A stretch of 64,000 nt of DNA from Ctenosaura bakeri (GCA_948474755.1 CAOLHI010000150.1:868001-932000), one strand, 5' to 3'; shown: positions 11,684 through 24,129, counted from the stretch's first letter. The notes: generated from the sequence alone by a model not told the origin. Translations and numbers: made by a program.

Positions 11684-13639
11684 CAGCACTGACAATAACA
11701 TGAGATTTTTAACATGTGATATATATCCCCTGCAGCTGCATAACCTAACATCCTGTTGGATGCTATGAACATAAACCTAGTAAATTATAGAACAGAACAC
11801 AGCCAAAATAAACAGGATAGGCACCAAATTGGTTAGGAAGAGAATAGATGGGAAAGGATCAAATATGTAGCCCTAAGCTCAGTAGCCAGCTCTCTGACTT
11901 TCTTTCAGGTGGATTGAAAATTTTATTTAGAATTCAGAGACCACAATGTGTGTTTCTCAGTTTTACACAGCCTGAAAGCAATGTGTTAAAAGTCTTTATT
12001 AAAGCATTTAGAACAGCACATTAATAATATGTTTGTCATTAGTCACAGATAATAACTTTTAAAAAGTCGTGCTCTTCTGACTGGTGCTTCCAAGCTCTCC
12101 AGTTTGATGCTGCTGCAATGGCATGGCTGAAGTAATGAAGTTCCTTGCTGATTTTCCTTATCCCCCCTCATTTTTTATTTCACACTTCTACGTCCTACTA
12201 TATTCTGTGTTTTGAAGTGGGCCACTCTGTGGTCTTAATGGTTTTAAATTTTCAGCATAGGAACCTTTCTGCATGGACTCCAGAATGGGGTGGTGGTGGT
12301 CAGAGGTGGTTCAAATGATTAGGCAAAATTAGGTCATCAAGATGCCTACATAGCTGAGCCTCCTCACAAATTATCTATGAGAGGTTTACTAAATGATCAT
12401 TAGCTATTGCTTTCATACTATTCAGATTATTACCACCTTCCTTTGGATGCTGCTGCTGCTGACAGTGACAATGATTATTGTTTTAATGCAACATGCTATG
12501 TTTTCATTACTCTGTAAAAGCTTACCTGCAGGCAGTCAAAATTAGTAAAGACCTGCCTAAAAATGTTGAGCCCTTACCTTAGAAATAGTTCTGGGATCCC
12601 TGTCTTGCTTATGTGCTTAAAAAGCACTATCATTTAACACCATATGATACACTGGAGAAATACTGCATAGCCAGTATTGCAGGAAATGCAGAAATGTCAG
12701 AGGGGTTTAAATCAAAAGCAAATGTTCTATATGCTTTACAGACAGCAACCTCAGCAAGTGGGAGTACCACAACAGCAACAAAAAACATTAATAAGATAGT
12801 CTGTCATCTAATCAGTCCTTCAGTTTGTTCAAAGTTAGATTTAGAGCAGCTGGCTAATGGGGGATTATACAGTTTTCTGTGCATGATTTGAGGTACTCTT
12901 TCTTCAGCTTCTTCAAGATAAAATACTTCAGGGACTGATCAATAATACTTTGGGACAACAAGGGTATCAAGTACCTATTAAAAATTATAGAACCATTTAT
13001 TACATAGCTTCTTGATATGTGTATTGTCACCCAGGCTTAACAGTTCTTCTGTGTTGTCTTCAGTTATAGGATATGGGATGATGGCTGGGAGTAAACCATT
13101 TTTCATGTAGGCTAATAGCTCAGAATGGTCTACAGAGGGGAGGTAATCATTAGGAGATATTCACTGAATAGTGTGAAATCTTTTGAATATGTTGCTCATT
13201 AGTACTGGGGGAAATTATGGACCCAAGTGTGTGTTTGTGTGCATTTAAAGCAGGAGCTGACAGTCTGTAAGGTCCTGAACCATTATTCAGAAGCATTAGT
13301 GGATCAAATTGAAACTGAATCCGGACACACACATAGGTAGTTTTTAGTGCTGACCTGGCAATTGGGGTTCAGCATATGTTGGATGGGGTAGCACTACACT
13401 TGAATATGCAGTTTGGTAGTTTGGGTACTGGCTTGTTCTTGGATGTCCTCGTCTGTGCTGTGCTCCATTCCTGAAAATGCAGATTGGACCAGGGTGACAC
13501 ACCCCTTAGTTATATAAAATCTTGATTATTGCAGCATACTCTACATAAAGGTGCCCTTGAAATGCATGTGAAAACTTCAGTTGAATCAGACTGCACTGGC
13601 CCAGTTGTTAAACAGGACTGAGCATGCTTTTCCTCAGTG
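11684..13639. other. Unassigned stretch
   Basis: There is no recognised repeat or gene. A 92-codon open frame at 12,613-12,891 shows no family motif, and I do not call it a gene. Confidence 0.45.
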
Positions 13640-13955
13640 AAAGTGCTGCATTGAATTCCACTGTGTTTTGGGGTAGAATTCAAAGCTCTGAATGGCTTAG
13701 AACCAGGCTGTCTGAAGAATCACCTCTGACACAATCCTGTTAGCTACTGAGACAGTGTTCAAAGGTGATCTCGTGCATCTTGAAACCCGAGAAAACTACT
13801 TAATTGCAACTTGGAAGAGGCATTTTCTGTGACTGCACTGGAGGCTCTGGAACACTCTTCTCAGGGAGAAAGGACCATCTCAGATGACTTTCAGAAAGTA
13901 CTTTTAAGGACTGCATTTAATACACAGTTTTTAACCTGCTGCGTTAATCTCTGAC
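13640..13955 (+). mobile_element. L2-type LINE, 3' coding end
   Basis: It shows the L2 order of remnants: AATGGCTTAGAACCAGGCTG, TCTGAAGAATCACCTCTGAC, then GCACTGGAGGCTCTGGAACA and TCAGGGAGAAAGGACC. It is broken and 5'-truncated, and there is no intact frame. Confidence 0.65.
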
Positions 13956-14209
13956 ACATACATGCACATATGCACACACAGACATTTGTAGCATAGACAT
14001 ACACACATGTTACAGGCCAGATATATTTAGCTGTCTACTTTTAAGCCTAGTCATATAACTCTAAAGGATGGAATTTAATGTAGTATAGCCTATAGAGTGT
14101 CATATACATGGCATAAGAATTAAGCAATTAGATTGGTGAGAATGTCAGTTTGCATCAGTTAGAATCATTAAGGAACTGGTTACACTTTGCAACATGTGAG
14201 TAGGCTGTT

Positions 14210-14442
14210 CTTGTGTGTGCTTTCAAATTGTTTCTGACTTATGGCAACCCTAAGGTGAACCTATCATGGGAGTTTTCTTGGCAAAATTTGTTCAGAGTGG
14301 GTTTGCTTTGCTTTCCTCTGAGGCTGAAAGAATGTGACTTGCCTACAGTCACTCAGTGAGTTTCTACCACTAAACAGGATTCAAGCCCTGGGCTTCAGAG
14401 TTGTAGTGTAGCACTCAAACCACTACACTGCACTGACTCTCC
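14210..14442 (-). mobile_element. tRNA-headed SINE with BovB-like tail
   Basis: On the plus strand the antisense tail GTGTGCTTTCAAATTGTTTC comes first. It is followed by GACTTATGGCAACCCTAAGG, CTTGGCAAAATTTGTTCAGA, and the head complement CAAACCACTACACTGC. This is a full-length type without the internal deletion seen at 25,802 and 47,053. Confidence 0.9.
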
Positions 14443-14472
14443 AAACCATGCACACTGTTATTAGGAAGTGAC

Positions 14473-15338
14473 TAGGGATGGGACAAATCCAGAATTTTCT
14501 GAATCTGAATCCAGATCTGAACCCCTGTAAGGTTCTGGGAATCCATGAATCTCACGAATCTCGAATCTTTCGAATCCTTTTTTTAAAAAAAGGGTTTAAA
14601 AAGCAATGGAAAGAAGGATAATCTTGGGTGAGACACACTCTCCCAGCCTTAGCAAAAGCCTAGGTAAAGGCAAACCTCCCTCTGAAGAAATCTGGCCAGG
14701 ACAATTGTCATAGCTTTGCCTCAGGATCTCCCTAGATTGAAAATGACATGAAGGCTCTTTCTACACAGGCAGGGAAATGTGGATTAATCCCACATTTTCC
14801 TGCCTGTGTAAACAGGACCACTACAGTACAGGGATAATCCAATTCAAAACTGGCTTTCTTTTTTATAGCTCCTGATGGCATTGTGGGGTTTGTAGTTTGA
14901 TGATGCAACAGCACACTTTGAGAGAGAAGGCTGTGACACCTTGTAAAACTAGAAACCCCAGAATTGTGTATGAAAGGAGTTTGCAAGGGAGCTATGCAAA
15001 GGAATCTTTCAGCTGTCCTTGAAATCTTAAGCCTGTACCTTCCAGTCAAGTGCTGAACTGAAATATTAAGTGTTCAACTTAAATATCTTAGAATATAACC
15101 CTAGATGTAATTTCTGAAATTGTTAGCAAAGGCTCTTATCACTTCAAGGGAAAAACTTACCTACTTGCCATCTACCCTTGTGTGTCTGGTCCCCTAGGTT
15201 TTCAGGCACCCCGGTCTCCAACAAACTATTTGGTTTGTGGATTCAAAATATTTGGTTTGCCTATTTTGGCACAGGGATTTGGATTCACGAATCTCGAATC
15301 CTTGCCCAGGATTTGAGGATTTGGTTGGCCCATCCCTA
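14473..15338. mobile_element. hAT-like non-autonomous DNA transposon with a nested MITE
   Basis: The ends are inverted: TAGGGATGGGACAAATCC on the left, and GGATTTGG...CCCATCCCTA on the right. GAATCTCACGAATCTCGAAT near the left end mirrors CACGAATCTCGAATCCTTG near the right end. TAGGGATGGG-type termini occur in hAT elements. I found no exact 8-bp target duplication, and no transposase frame is present. The centre (from about 14,753) appears to be a separate palindromic element. Confidence 0.6.
14753..14809. repeat. Long hairpin at the start of a nested MITE
   Basis: The arms 14,763-14,782 and 14,790-14,809 (ACACAGGCAGGGAAATGTGG and its near-complement) match 19 of 20 bases with a 7-nt loop. 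The preceding GGCTCTTTC resembles the GGCC-type MITE termini elsewhere in the window. The other end of the element is not clear. Confidence 0.7.
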
Positions 15339-15464
15339 CTCCTTGCTGCCCTGTGAGTGTTGGTTTCAATCCTGGTTATGTTCCTGTGGCCAGAGGCTGA
15401 CTGGAGGCACCATCTGCTGAAATCAGTCAGGGTCTTCCCAGAATATCACCCTCTGGAAGAGAAT

Positions 15465-16200
15465 ACCACAGTTAACAATGTCTCTCACAAAGAAGATCCT
15501 TTTTACAAAGTCTTTTTGTGCTGGTCCAGCCCCCTCTTCTTCCTTGTCCTCTATCTAGCTGGGAGGTTTTTAGTACCATCAGAATGGGGAGGATGGTGAA
15601 GGAGGTCTGGAGAAGTATAGACATTTGGTGTCAGGTTGCAAAAACGTGTCGGCAGTAAACAATGTAATGAGGTGGGAAAAAGTGGGATTGTAGTCTAGCT
15701 GATCGTACTGTCACCATGCATGCCTGTATGGAACAGCAAAGCAAACCCTTAGAGAGCCTTTGTACACAGCAAAACAGAGGGAAAAAAATGGAAAAGCAGA
15801 TATACTTGCCTCACTCGTTATTTTGGTCCATTAAAAAAAGAAAAGAAAAAGAAAAAGAGGCAGCATAAGTATCACGACCAAAATGGAAATCATAAAAAAG
15901 TGGATGCTGGTGAAAGAAAAAGTCATCTCTGTATGCACTTTGGAAAATCCAAAATGCTTTTGATTATATATGCAAGGCTTATCTGGCCTGAGTGTTTCAT
16001 GTCACTCGTGCCTATTGGTGTGTGTGAATTAAAAAAAAATGCTGGAATATGCTTGGCTGCTCCTCATTTTGTTAAAGTATTTATTTATTTTTGGTGCTGC
16101 AGAAACTTCTTTTCATGTTATTTCTGCCTGTGGTACCAATTTTTCTGTTCGACAAGGAATGCCCAGGAACACATCTACTTCCTTAACTGAGCTATACCTG
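15465..16200. repeat. Unclassified dispersed sequence, copy B (pairs with 110-855)
   Basis: Collinear with 110-855. Examples are TCCAGCCCCCTCTTCTTCC and CTAGCTGGGAGGTTTTTAG near 15,525-15,570, CCAAAATGGAAATCATAA near 15,879, and CATGTTATTTCTGCCTGTGG near 16,113 followed by TTAACTGAGCTATACC. Shared blocks alternate with diverged segments. Open frames in the two copies do not correspond. Confidence 0.6.
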
Positions 16201-16205
16201 TACCA

Positions 16206-17270
16206 ATCTCCACAGCAACCAAGAAAAGACATGCACAGACATAAGGGGGACTCTCACCTGCATATGTTGCTTAACAGGATGCCACCCACATTTGGAGTCT
16301 GTTACTGCAGTGTCCCCAAATGGTTAGAAACAGGTGAGGAATTGTTTGACATGTAGTATTTTAGAAAATAAAAGTATTAAACAACCATGAAGAATGTCCG
16401 AATTGTACAGTGAGTTCCCGCAACCTGATCAACTATATATGTAACAAAATTTTTAGTCATGATTCAGATAGGACAGAATAGTATATGATAACATCACATT
16501 CTGAATTTCTACGTCGTATAATTGACATAATTGCTAATGGGAGTGGGGAAATAGACAACACAATGATATCACAAGAGTGTCTTGTACTATACAATGGAGG
16601 TGGGCCAGAGAATACTTGATACTGAGCTGAGTCTGGGAGGCAAATCTATTTTTTAAAAAACTCATAACTTGTAGTTCTGTCTACGTGGTGAGAATAGAAA
16701 CAATAAAATGTAATAAGAAGAACTTTTATATAGCCATCAGTTTTTAGATCGAATATTTTCTGACAGTTTAAATAATAAAGGCACCAAAAATGTGAAATAA
16801 TTTTCATACATGGTCATTGTTATATTGATGGTATCCTGTGTGGCTGAGTCTTTCTGGACTGTCTCCTTACCTGATGTAAATTATAACAGTTCTCAGATGT
16901 GGCCCGCTAAACTTCGAACACCATCTGTCAATTGTCAGAGCCTTGCTTTTTCCTTCTGTCAGCAGTTGAAGCGGCAATTAGGAGAAGCTATGAACAGAAG
17001 GCATAAGAATGATTCCCTCCTCCCCAATTGAAAAGACTGGGCTCATCATCCACTCCAGGGAGTGCTGGAAAAAAGCATGATACCTCAAAATTAAGCTGTT
17101 AATTTGCACAAAAATCCTTTCCCTATTTTCTTTGTGGAAGCCAGAGATTCTATCACTTATTCATAATGGTTGTTATTAACAATGTACACAGCATAGTTAA
17201 CATGCAAAATGAAGTTCCATTCAGCTTGTCATCATAATAATCTTATGGAGAGAAACATGATATCAGGATG
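16206..17270. other. Unassigned AT-rich stretch
   Basis: No gene or recognisable repeat end was found. Confidence 0.45.
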
Positions 17271-17336
17271 CTTTCCTTCCTTCCTTCCTTCCTTCCTTCC
17301 TTCCTTCCTTCCTTCCTTCCTTCCTTCCTTCCTTCC
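17271..17336. repeat. (TTCC)n microsatellite
   Basis: About 16 perfect TTCC units. A polypurine/polypyrimidine tract of this kind can form triplex DNA and is often length-variable. Open frames across it (Pro-Ser-Phe-Leu repeats) are artefacts. Confidence 0.97.
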
Positions 17337-17524
17337 CAGTAGAAAAGAGGCCAGATTTCTTAAAGTAGTGCTTTTATTGTTATTACAGTTTGTGCAGGAC
17401 TGTTGTAGAACTTCTGCTCCTTGAGTGACCAGGCAACAAGTGCAATAACAACAAGTAGGTGGATGAAAACCTTGATGCAGCATGCAGCAGATGGGGAAAA
17501 TGCAAATTCTGTATTTGAGATTTT

Positions 17525-17745
17525 GTTTTTGTGTGCCTTCAAATTGTTTCCGAGTTAAGGTGAGGCTAAGGCAAACCTGTTGTGGGGTTTTCTTGGCAAG
17601 ATTTGTTCAGAGGAGGTTTGCCTTGGCCTTCCTCTGAGGCTGAGAGAGTGGTCACAATACAGATGTAAGAGTCTAGTGTGGAAATGGCACTGGTCTCCAG
17701 ATTCTTAGTCTGACTCTTGAACTACTACATCACACTAGCTTTCAT
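17525..17745 (-). mobile_element. tRNA-headed SINE with BovB-like tail
   Basis: On the plus strand: GTGTGCCTTCAAATTGTTTC, GGGGTTTTCTTGGCAAGATT, TTCCTCTGAGGCTGAGAGAG, then a decayed head (GAACTACTACATCACAC). Confidence 0.88.
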
Positions 17746-18400
17746 GCTTGGGAGTACCAGGGATTTTTTTTTAAAGAGTGCCAGTCTTGCAGAGCTCTTA
17801 TGCAAATCTGAGGTGTGCTCACTTTTGGAATACAGCAAAGACCATATGGGCTAAATCTAATTGTTAATTCCAGTTAAGTTGGACCCACTGAATGAATGGA
17901 ACCTACAGAAGCTGACTTAACAAATTGCCATTGATTGGGGTCTACTCTGTTTGCAACTGAAAACTGGATTTAAACACATGAGTCTTCAAAGTGGAAAAAG
18001 TACATGTATTTTGGCCCTGCCATCAACATTCCAATGCGTATTCCCCCACTCATTCTAGGACCTTCTTACACCAAACCCAGTGCTACTCACATTCAACTAA
18101 ATGCAAGTAGAAAAACCCATGTGTTTGGCACCATATAACAGAGGGTCCCAAACTGTATAGTATATTCAACTCAAATTCAGTTGCTTCACATCTTGCCACT
18201 CCAAGCAGTGGTACTGAAGAATGTGGAGATAAGACCCCCTTGTTACCAGGTTGTACACCCCCATGCTTTGATACAGTTTAATTGTGAAACATGATTTAAT
18301 TGGCAAAATATATTAATTAGCATAAATATAAAATATACCCTGCTATGGCTGTATGACTGTGTTGACTAAAAGGGAAAAGCTGGCCTCATACGTGCATTAC
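17746..18400. other. Unassigned stretch
   Basis: No gene or repeat end was recognised. Confidence 0.4.
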
Positions 18401-18430
18401 AAATAAGGTCAGAAAAGACCTCAAGGTATT

Positions 18431-18971
18431 GTGATAGATGATGATGCTGTGATTGAGGAGGAACTGATTGTGCAGGGGGCTGAGTCAGTGACTGAGCAAG
18501 TCAACCTGCAAACATCATCTTCACTGGAAGGTCAAACAGAGACTGAGTTTCCCCGGCCAGCTCATGACGGAGAGGGAACCAGCAGTGATGCAGAGGAATT
18601 ACAGCCAGCTGTGCCCATCAGCCCTCAATCATGCAGAAGGCTGAAACGGGTTGTGGAGAGGGAGGCTGCTTGGACTGGACTGAGGAAACAATAATGAGCA
18701 GCACCTACTCACAGGGGCTATTTAAGTCTGCCGGCATGGCTGCTCCTTGCTTGCAGCAAATTATTAGCAAGCTCTCACAACCTTTGTGTCTCCTGCTCCC
18801 TGAAATCCTCTGGATGGATCTCTGCCTCCTGAACCTTTGGACTTGACTTGACTTGGCTTGGCTTGGCTTGGCTTGTGTTTTCCTGGTGTTTGGTATATTC
18901 AGGCTCCCCAGGTGTTCCTGGCCTCTCTCCTCCCTTGCTGGCTGTGGCCTGGCAGGGAGAGATTCCTGACA
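18431..18971 (+). mobile_element. Possible LTR-retroelement remnant with a short reading frame
   Basis: An 87-codon open frame (18,431-18,694) encodes an acidic, Ser/Glu-rich peptide ending in a basic RRLKR segment. About 25 bp later lies a TATA-like CTATTTAAG, then a repeat of CTTGG units (18,842-18,876), and a possible LTR end TTCCTGACA at 18,963-18,971. The layout of coding end or 5' region, TATA-like box and TG/CA-type end suggests a Gypsy-like element, but I cannot find the matching start or a target duplication. The frame may be coding debris or chance. Confidence 0.3.
18842..18876. repeat. Pentanucleotide repeat (CTTGR)n
   Basis: About seven units of CTTGA/CTTGG, read directly. Confidence 0.9.
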
Positions 18972-19013
18972 GGTATAGCCAGATCATAGTCAGGAATTCA
19001 CCAGGAAACTCCG

Positions 19014-19735
19014 GTGATAATGACCCAGCCTCTTAGAGATAATAGCATCTGGGGATTCCCACAAGATGACTGTCTTAACTTCTCTCCCTACAACCAAGCA
19101 AAGCTTTCCTTTTGTTCCCACATCTGTCTGATGATTACAGAGCTATCAAGGCTACCATTAGTCCTTTGTCCCCTAATACTAAGTCCGTCAGCTCATTCTG
19201 GGCCTCATTGTCCACTCTCCAGATTCCATTGTTTACTTTGCCAGAGAGCTCTTAGCACCTTAACCCACCAGGCAGAAATGGAGTAGTTAAACCCCAGTTT
19301 TTGGCCAGTTAACTCACAATACACCAATTGCTGTTGCCACTCTGCTTTCTGATTGTTTATTGTTCTTAGATTTATGTCTAAGCCACATCGCTGCTTCTTC
19401 GTTGCTCTTCTAGACTGGTAAATATCACCCACTTTACCCTAAAATCTCACTATCCAAAACTTTCCTCCCTTTTCCTTCAGTTAGCCTTGTGTGATTATGT
19501 GACTGCTTGGATCTTGTATGTGTGATTGCAGTTCCCTGAGTAAAACAATTAAGCTTACTCTTTGGATCTCTGGCTAGTTATTCTCTGCACTAGTACTGAT
19601 AAACATAGGTGTAAAAGATCTTGTAAGATTACCCCTCTCTTGCAGGCCTCCTCTTTGAGTTAATATTCCCCATTATTTCACAGAGGTACTAGCATTATGG
19701 GTAGAACTCTGAGTCACCCACATTTTGGGGTAACA
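19014..19735 (+). mobile_element. Solo LTR, subfamily 2 (copy C)
   Basis: The 3' part matches copies B and F: TTCAGTTAGCCTTGTGTGA, AGTAAAAC (a decayed poly(A) signal), ACTGATAAACATAGGTG, TTGAGTTAATATTCCCC and an end of TTTTGGGGTAACA at 19,735. The 5' limit near TGATAATGACCCA is tentative. No retroviral genes are present. Confidence 0.6.
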
Positions 19736-20950
19736 CAGTCACACTGGAAGATTTGCTGAGGAGGTCTCTTCTTTTGCAACAAGTAGACTTGAACATTACA
19801 GTTGTAATAATTCCAATCTAAGGAAAAGATGTCATAGAGCAACCAAAATGATCAAGAGCCTAGAGCAACTTCAATATAAGGAACAGATAGAATGTTTGTT
19901 TTAGTTTAAAAGGAGTAAGGAGTGAAGGTGTATAAAGTTTTATATGATGTGGAGTACTTGATATGAACTCTAGTAATACTAGCATCATTCAAGGAAATTG
20001 ATTGGCAGGAGTTTCAGAACAGACAAAAGGAAATGTTTCTTCCAGGGCTGACAATTCCATAAAGCAGGGTGAGACCCTCACTACATCACTGCTGCTATCC
20101 TAGAACATGAGCAGCAACATAGTTATTCTATGCCTGCATATGCCCGGTAGTTATGGAGATTCTTAACCTTTTCAAGAAGCTCTTTCTTTTGTCATATATT
20201 TTTCCTGATTCCTCTTAAGGCCCAATAATCATTTCCTACAGGACTAATTCTTTTCTCCATAGACCTCATTCTTGCATTTAATTTTAACTGTGGATTCACA
20301 TGCTTCCTAAATTCCTTAAATTGCTATATCATTAAGCAGAACACCTTCCCTTATTTCCTAAAGTACAATTACCAAAGTAGCTCTTTATCTCTTTTTGATT
20401 TGTTCGTGCTAAAATGACCAGATAAAATTGGAAGAACAGACTGTATCTCAGTGTGCTAGCCAGCTATCTGAGGCAATGTGGAAAAAAGAATTGAACGCTG
20501 GAATTCTGCTGACAAGTTTGTGCTGAGGTTCAGGTTCTGTAATCTATGAAGAACTCCTGACAAGATGCACTTTAGCATTCTTAGCACTTGGTCACTCCTT
20601 TTGTGATTTTGATTATATATTATTATAGCTTTTCATTATTTGCTTTTTATGATTATAGATATTTCTCATTTTAGATGTGTGTAGTATTGTGATTTTTAAT
20701 CTTGTGACTTAAAATAAGACAACAGAATTTTCTATCTTTCCAACCCATGTACTCATCCTAAAGACTGTGAACCATTCATTTTATTGCCCCAGGACCAATA
20801 GTTGTCAATATTTCCTTCACTTTGCAGTTTTGATTATTATTTTTCACAAAATTCACACCCTCAGCCCAGTCTGTTTCAAATGACTATTTTGAAAATAAAA
20901 TGACAACATCATGTAATCTACCCTGAATGGAAAGATCATGACTTGACCAG

Positions 20951-20953
<3 letters not shown>
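19736..20953. other. Unassigned AT-rich stretch
   Basis: No gene or repeat was recognised. Confidence 0.4.

Positions 20954-20991
<38 letters not shown>
20954..20991. repeat. (AT)n microsatellite
   Basis: About 19 AT units, self-complementary. Confidence 0.97.
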
Positions 20992-20994
<3 letters not shown>

Positions 20995-22869
20995 TGTAGC
21001 CATGCTGATTGGGCGAATTCTGGGAATGGTAGCCCAATACACTTCCTGCTGCCATTTTGGGAGGGTCTGTGGAAGAAAATGGAGGTATCTGAGGTAGTAC
21101 AGAGTTCTGGGATGTTTTTGAGAGTTTTTTTTTTTTTAATGTTTTCATGCATTGGAGGGCTTTTACATGGTTTTGGTGCAATTGCCTGAAATTGCCTGAA
21201 AATCACAACAGTTAGGAGGTCTTGGCAGACTGGTGGGAAGGCTTCAGGGACCACAAAAGTGGGGTCCAGGGGCCACTTGAGCTCCATGGACTGTATTATG
21301 TGAGCTGCTCCTCTACAGGATGCACAGCTGACTTGCATGGTGACACAACATGGCATCAGCTTTTCATGACCCAGGGTCATGCCAATAAATAGCAGAACAT
21401 TGTAAGACAAACAGAACATAAATAAGGTTTCTTAATTCTTGCCATTTACCCAAGACACTGCCAATTAGTGGCTTTCATGTTAGAGGCTTGGTGAATCTAC
21501 TCTACTCCTCAAAATAGCCTTGGCTGCAAAATAGGTTCAGCACAATGGAAAGCTCCTTTAAAGTCTAGAGTAAAACCTAGAGGTGATTCACTGCACTGAT
21601 TATATGGAAGCCACTAACCACTGCTGGGACCTAAAAACATAGTTTTACCCATGTGGACTCTGAAAACTGAGGCTGCAATCCAAGTTCTAATCACTCTATG
21701 TATGCAGTGTAAGAATGTATTAGCTGAGATCCTATTTCATGCTTACATAGTGTAAATCTATACTCACATAGTTAAGTGAAAGTTGTGCTGCACCACTCTT
21801 CTGATGGATACTGACATTGTGCATCCTGTTGTGCATCTGCAGTTGTGTTTGCTGTTTCTACAATCCAAGTAAATCAAGTGAAACATAGAAGGAACTGAAG
21901 AGTAGTGACACAGCATTCAAGAAAGTACAACTGCATGTGCAATAGTTATACTTGCAGAATTCTGCTTACACATTCTTGGACTGAATATGGATATTATGCT
22001 ATGTCCAAAAAAGTCCAGTCACACAAAGGGAACTTACATGTGCTTAAAGCAACAAGAAGCTAGACAATATTGAGAGACTTGTGCTGGGTCTATATTCTTT
22101 ATAAGTTCGTGCAAATTCTGTGCATTCATACATGTGGTACACACATGAAATATTCAGGTGTCAATTCACTCTCCTGTGTAAGTGAACAATTTATATTTGC
22201 TTGAGTAGTGTTAACATGGAACAGTGTAATGTAGCATTTTGGATCTTGGTTCATGCACGAGGAAAAGCCACCATTTTCTAGATGATGGAATCCAGTCTTG
22301 ATTTGCTCACATGTCTGTCCAGTGATGTGATTTGTGGAAAAGAGCAATCCTCTGAAAAGAGGTTCTCTGAACACAATTAGAGCAAAACCAGAATTAAGTA
22401 TTATTTTCTCCCACCTTTAATTTTTTTAGCTCTCCAATTCTTTATGTTGGATTTAAGAACAAAATTCTGCATTTTGGGAAGTTGTTATGAAAAACAAGTG
22501 AAATAAAATTATCAACCATCCACACTTCATTCAATATATCAATCATAATATTAATTCAGAGAAAATCATGTCCAATTTTCCTGCCATGCAGCAGTTAAGA
22601 TGAGGATCCTGTCACTGAAAAGAAGTAGCAATCCTAGTTTAGTCCCATAAATACAGATTCAGAGGCTTTGTGTACATTACTGAACTTTTTTTAGGTCCCC
22701 AGGCTCCCCTATCATCCCCTAATAATTATGAAAAACATCTGCATATCTTTATGGGGATGTTGGGGAGCATTCTGGCATTTTCCTTGTTAAAATAATCTGG
22801 GGAGGTGGGATATCAGCAGTGAATCCCCTGGTGTACCAAGGAGGCCCCCAGCCACTGATGGTTGCTTTG
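20992..22869. other. Unassigned; first 430 bp GC-richer and repeat-like
   Basis: The segment 21,000-21,420 is richer in GC than its surroundings and contains a T-run at 21,126-21,138. The 188-codon minus-strand frame (20,853-21,419) runs through the AT microsatellite and T-run and lacks any family signature, so I do not call it a gene. The rest has no recognisable feature. Confidence 0.4.
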
Positions 22870-23095
22870 AAGAATTATTTATTGACATATTTGATTTGAT
22901 TTATATACTGTTTTTCTCCTGAATGGGACTCAAAAGTCAGTTGCAATGTAAATTGAAACAGAATATCTAAAACAATATGGAGTACAAAGTTTTAAAAAAC
23001 ATTACACCATACATCCAATTAAAACACTGCTTTTAAGACATTAAGATTCAAAAGGTCTGATATCCTTAATTTATTGACAGCTAATTTCCAGGAGT
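22870..23095 (-). mobile_element. L2-type LINE, 3' terminal region
   Basis: The plus strand reads TTGATTTATATACTGTTTTT followed by CAAAAGTCAGTTGCAATGTA and A-rich sequence, the antisense of the L2 3' UTR. It is 5'-truncated. Confidence 0.5.
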
Positions 23096-23208
23096 AATTA
23101 TAGAATGAAAAAGGCTAAAAGGGTTGTGGGAATATGAATTAAATATTTCAGTTTGAGACAGTGATTGGTCAAAATTATGGAAATCATCCCTTCTGAAATC
23201 AATTTCAG

Positions 23209-23228
23209 AAAAAAAAAAAAAAAAAAAA
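23209..23228 (+). repeat. A20 homopolymer
   Basis: A run of 20 A. It follows an imperfect palindrome TCTGAAATCAATTTCAGA. No retrocopy could be tied to it. Confidence 0.9.
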
Positions 23229-24129
23229 GGGAGAGAAAGTTATCTAAAAATTGTATATAGATGGAATGTAACCCCAGTAAGGCTGGCACACATCACAGCA
23301 GGTAATTCAAGGTCATGTTGGCAGGAATGTGAAGGTACTGGTACTTACCTGCACATGTAGTAGCTCTGTCCAAAATTTGAGTTTTTGTTTAATTTTTAGA
23401 AAAAAGTACAAGTAGGAATTTGCACAATTACCAATGAAACAGCCTGAAAACAGGTTTGGCATTTCTAAATATATTTCAAGGTCATAATTTAGATAATTTA
23501 GAGACATCCAATAGAGATCTCATTATATTTCCAGCAGGTAAGAAACAGATAAGGATTGGAAAATAACCACTTCACTGTCTCTGACTAAGTGGTATCGTTG
23601 TGTTGCTCTTTCAGAAAAATGAACACAGTAGGTATGACAAAAGGAGAAGTCAAAATCATTCAGTATCAGGTACATTTATGGAAACATGGTTCACTTTTAT
23701 TCTTTTTACAAATTGTGACATAGAAGACTTCCATTGTCATAGTCAAATCTGGAGAAATACATTTTCTTAATTTACTTTCTCCTTTTCCCATATCTTTCAG
23801 CAGATGATATACAGCTTTATTGCAATTGCAATGATGTGTTTTTGTTTGTAATAAATGTTATAAAAACAGTTAAAACACATACTGTATACTAAGCACTGAA
23901 AGCTATCTGCCTAGGTGGGAGAATATGTAAGGTTTGCTCTCTTATATATTTTTTTAAATCTTAATTCTATTCCAATCCAAATGCACAGAAATGCACTTTG
24001 CTCTGTTGGTCATTTCAGCATGGTATCCTTTTGGGCCTCCTCACCAGGAAGGCACTGTCCTACAGCAGCTTCTTTCCTTTCTAGAAAGATGACCCTAGAT
24101 GGGGAATTCCATATCTGACTTCTTGATTA
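23229..24129. other. Unassigned AT-rich stretch
   Basis: No gene or repeat end was recognised. Confidence 0.4.

Noticed and set aside
12613..12891. 92-codon frame as host gene
   Set aside because: No recognised motif, and chance open frames of this length are expected in 64 kb.
17271..17336. CRISPR-like array
   Set aside because: It is a simple tetranucleotide repeat without spacers, and the genome is vertebrate-type.
17209..17483. Frames encoding Pro-Ser-Phe-Leu or Lys-Glu-Gly-Arg repeats
   Set aside because: They are translations of the (TTCC)n microsatellite.
20853..21419. 188-codon minus-strand frame
   Set aside because: It runs through an (AT)n microsatellite and a homopolymer, and it has no family motif.
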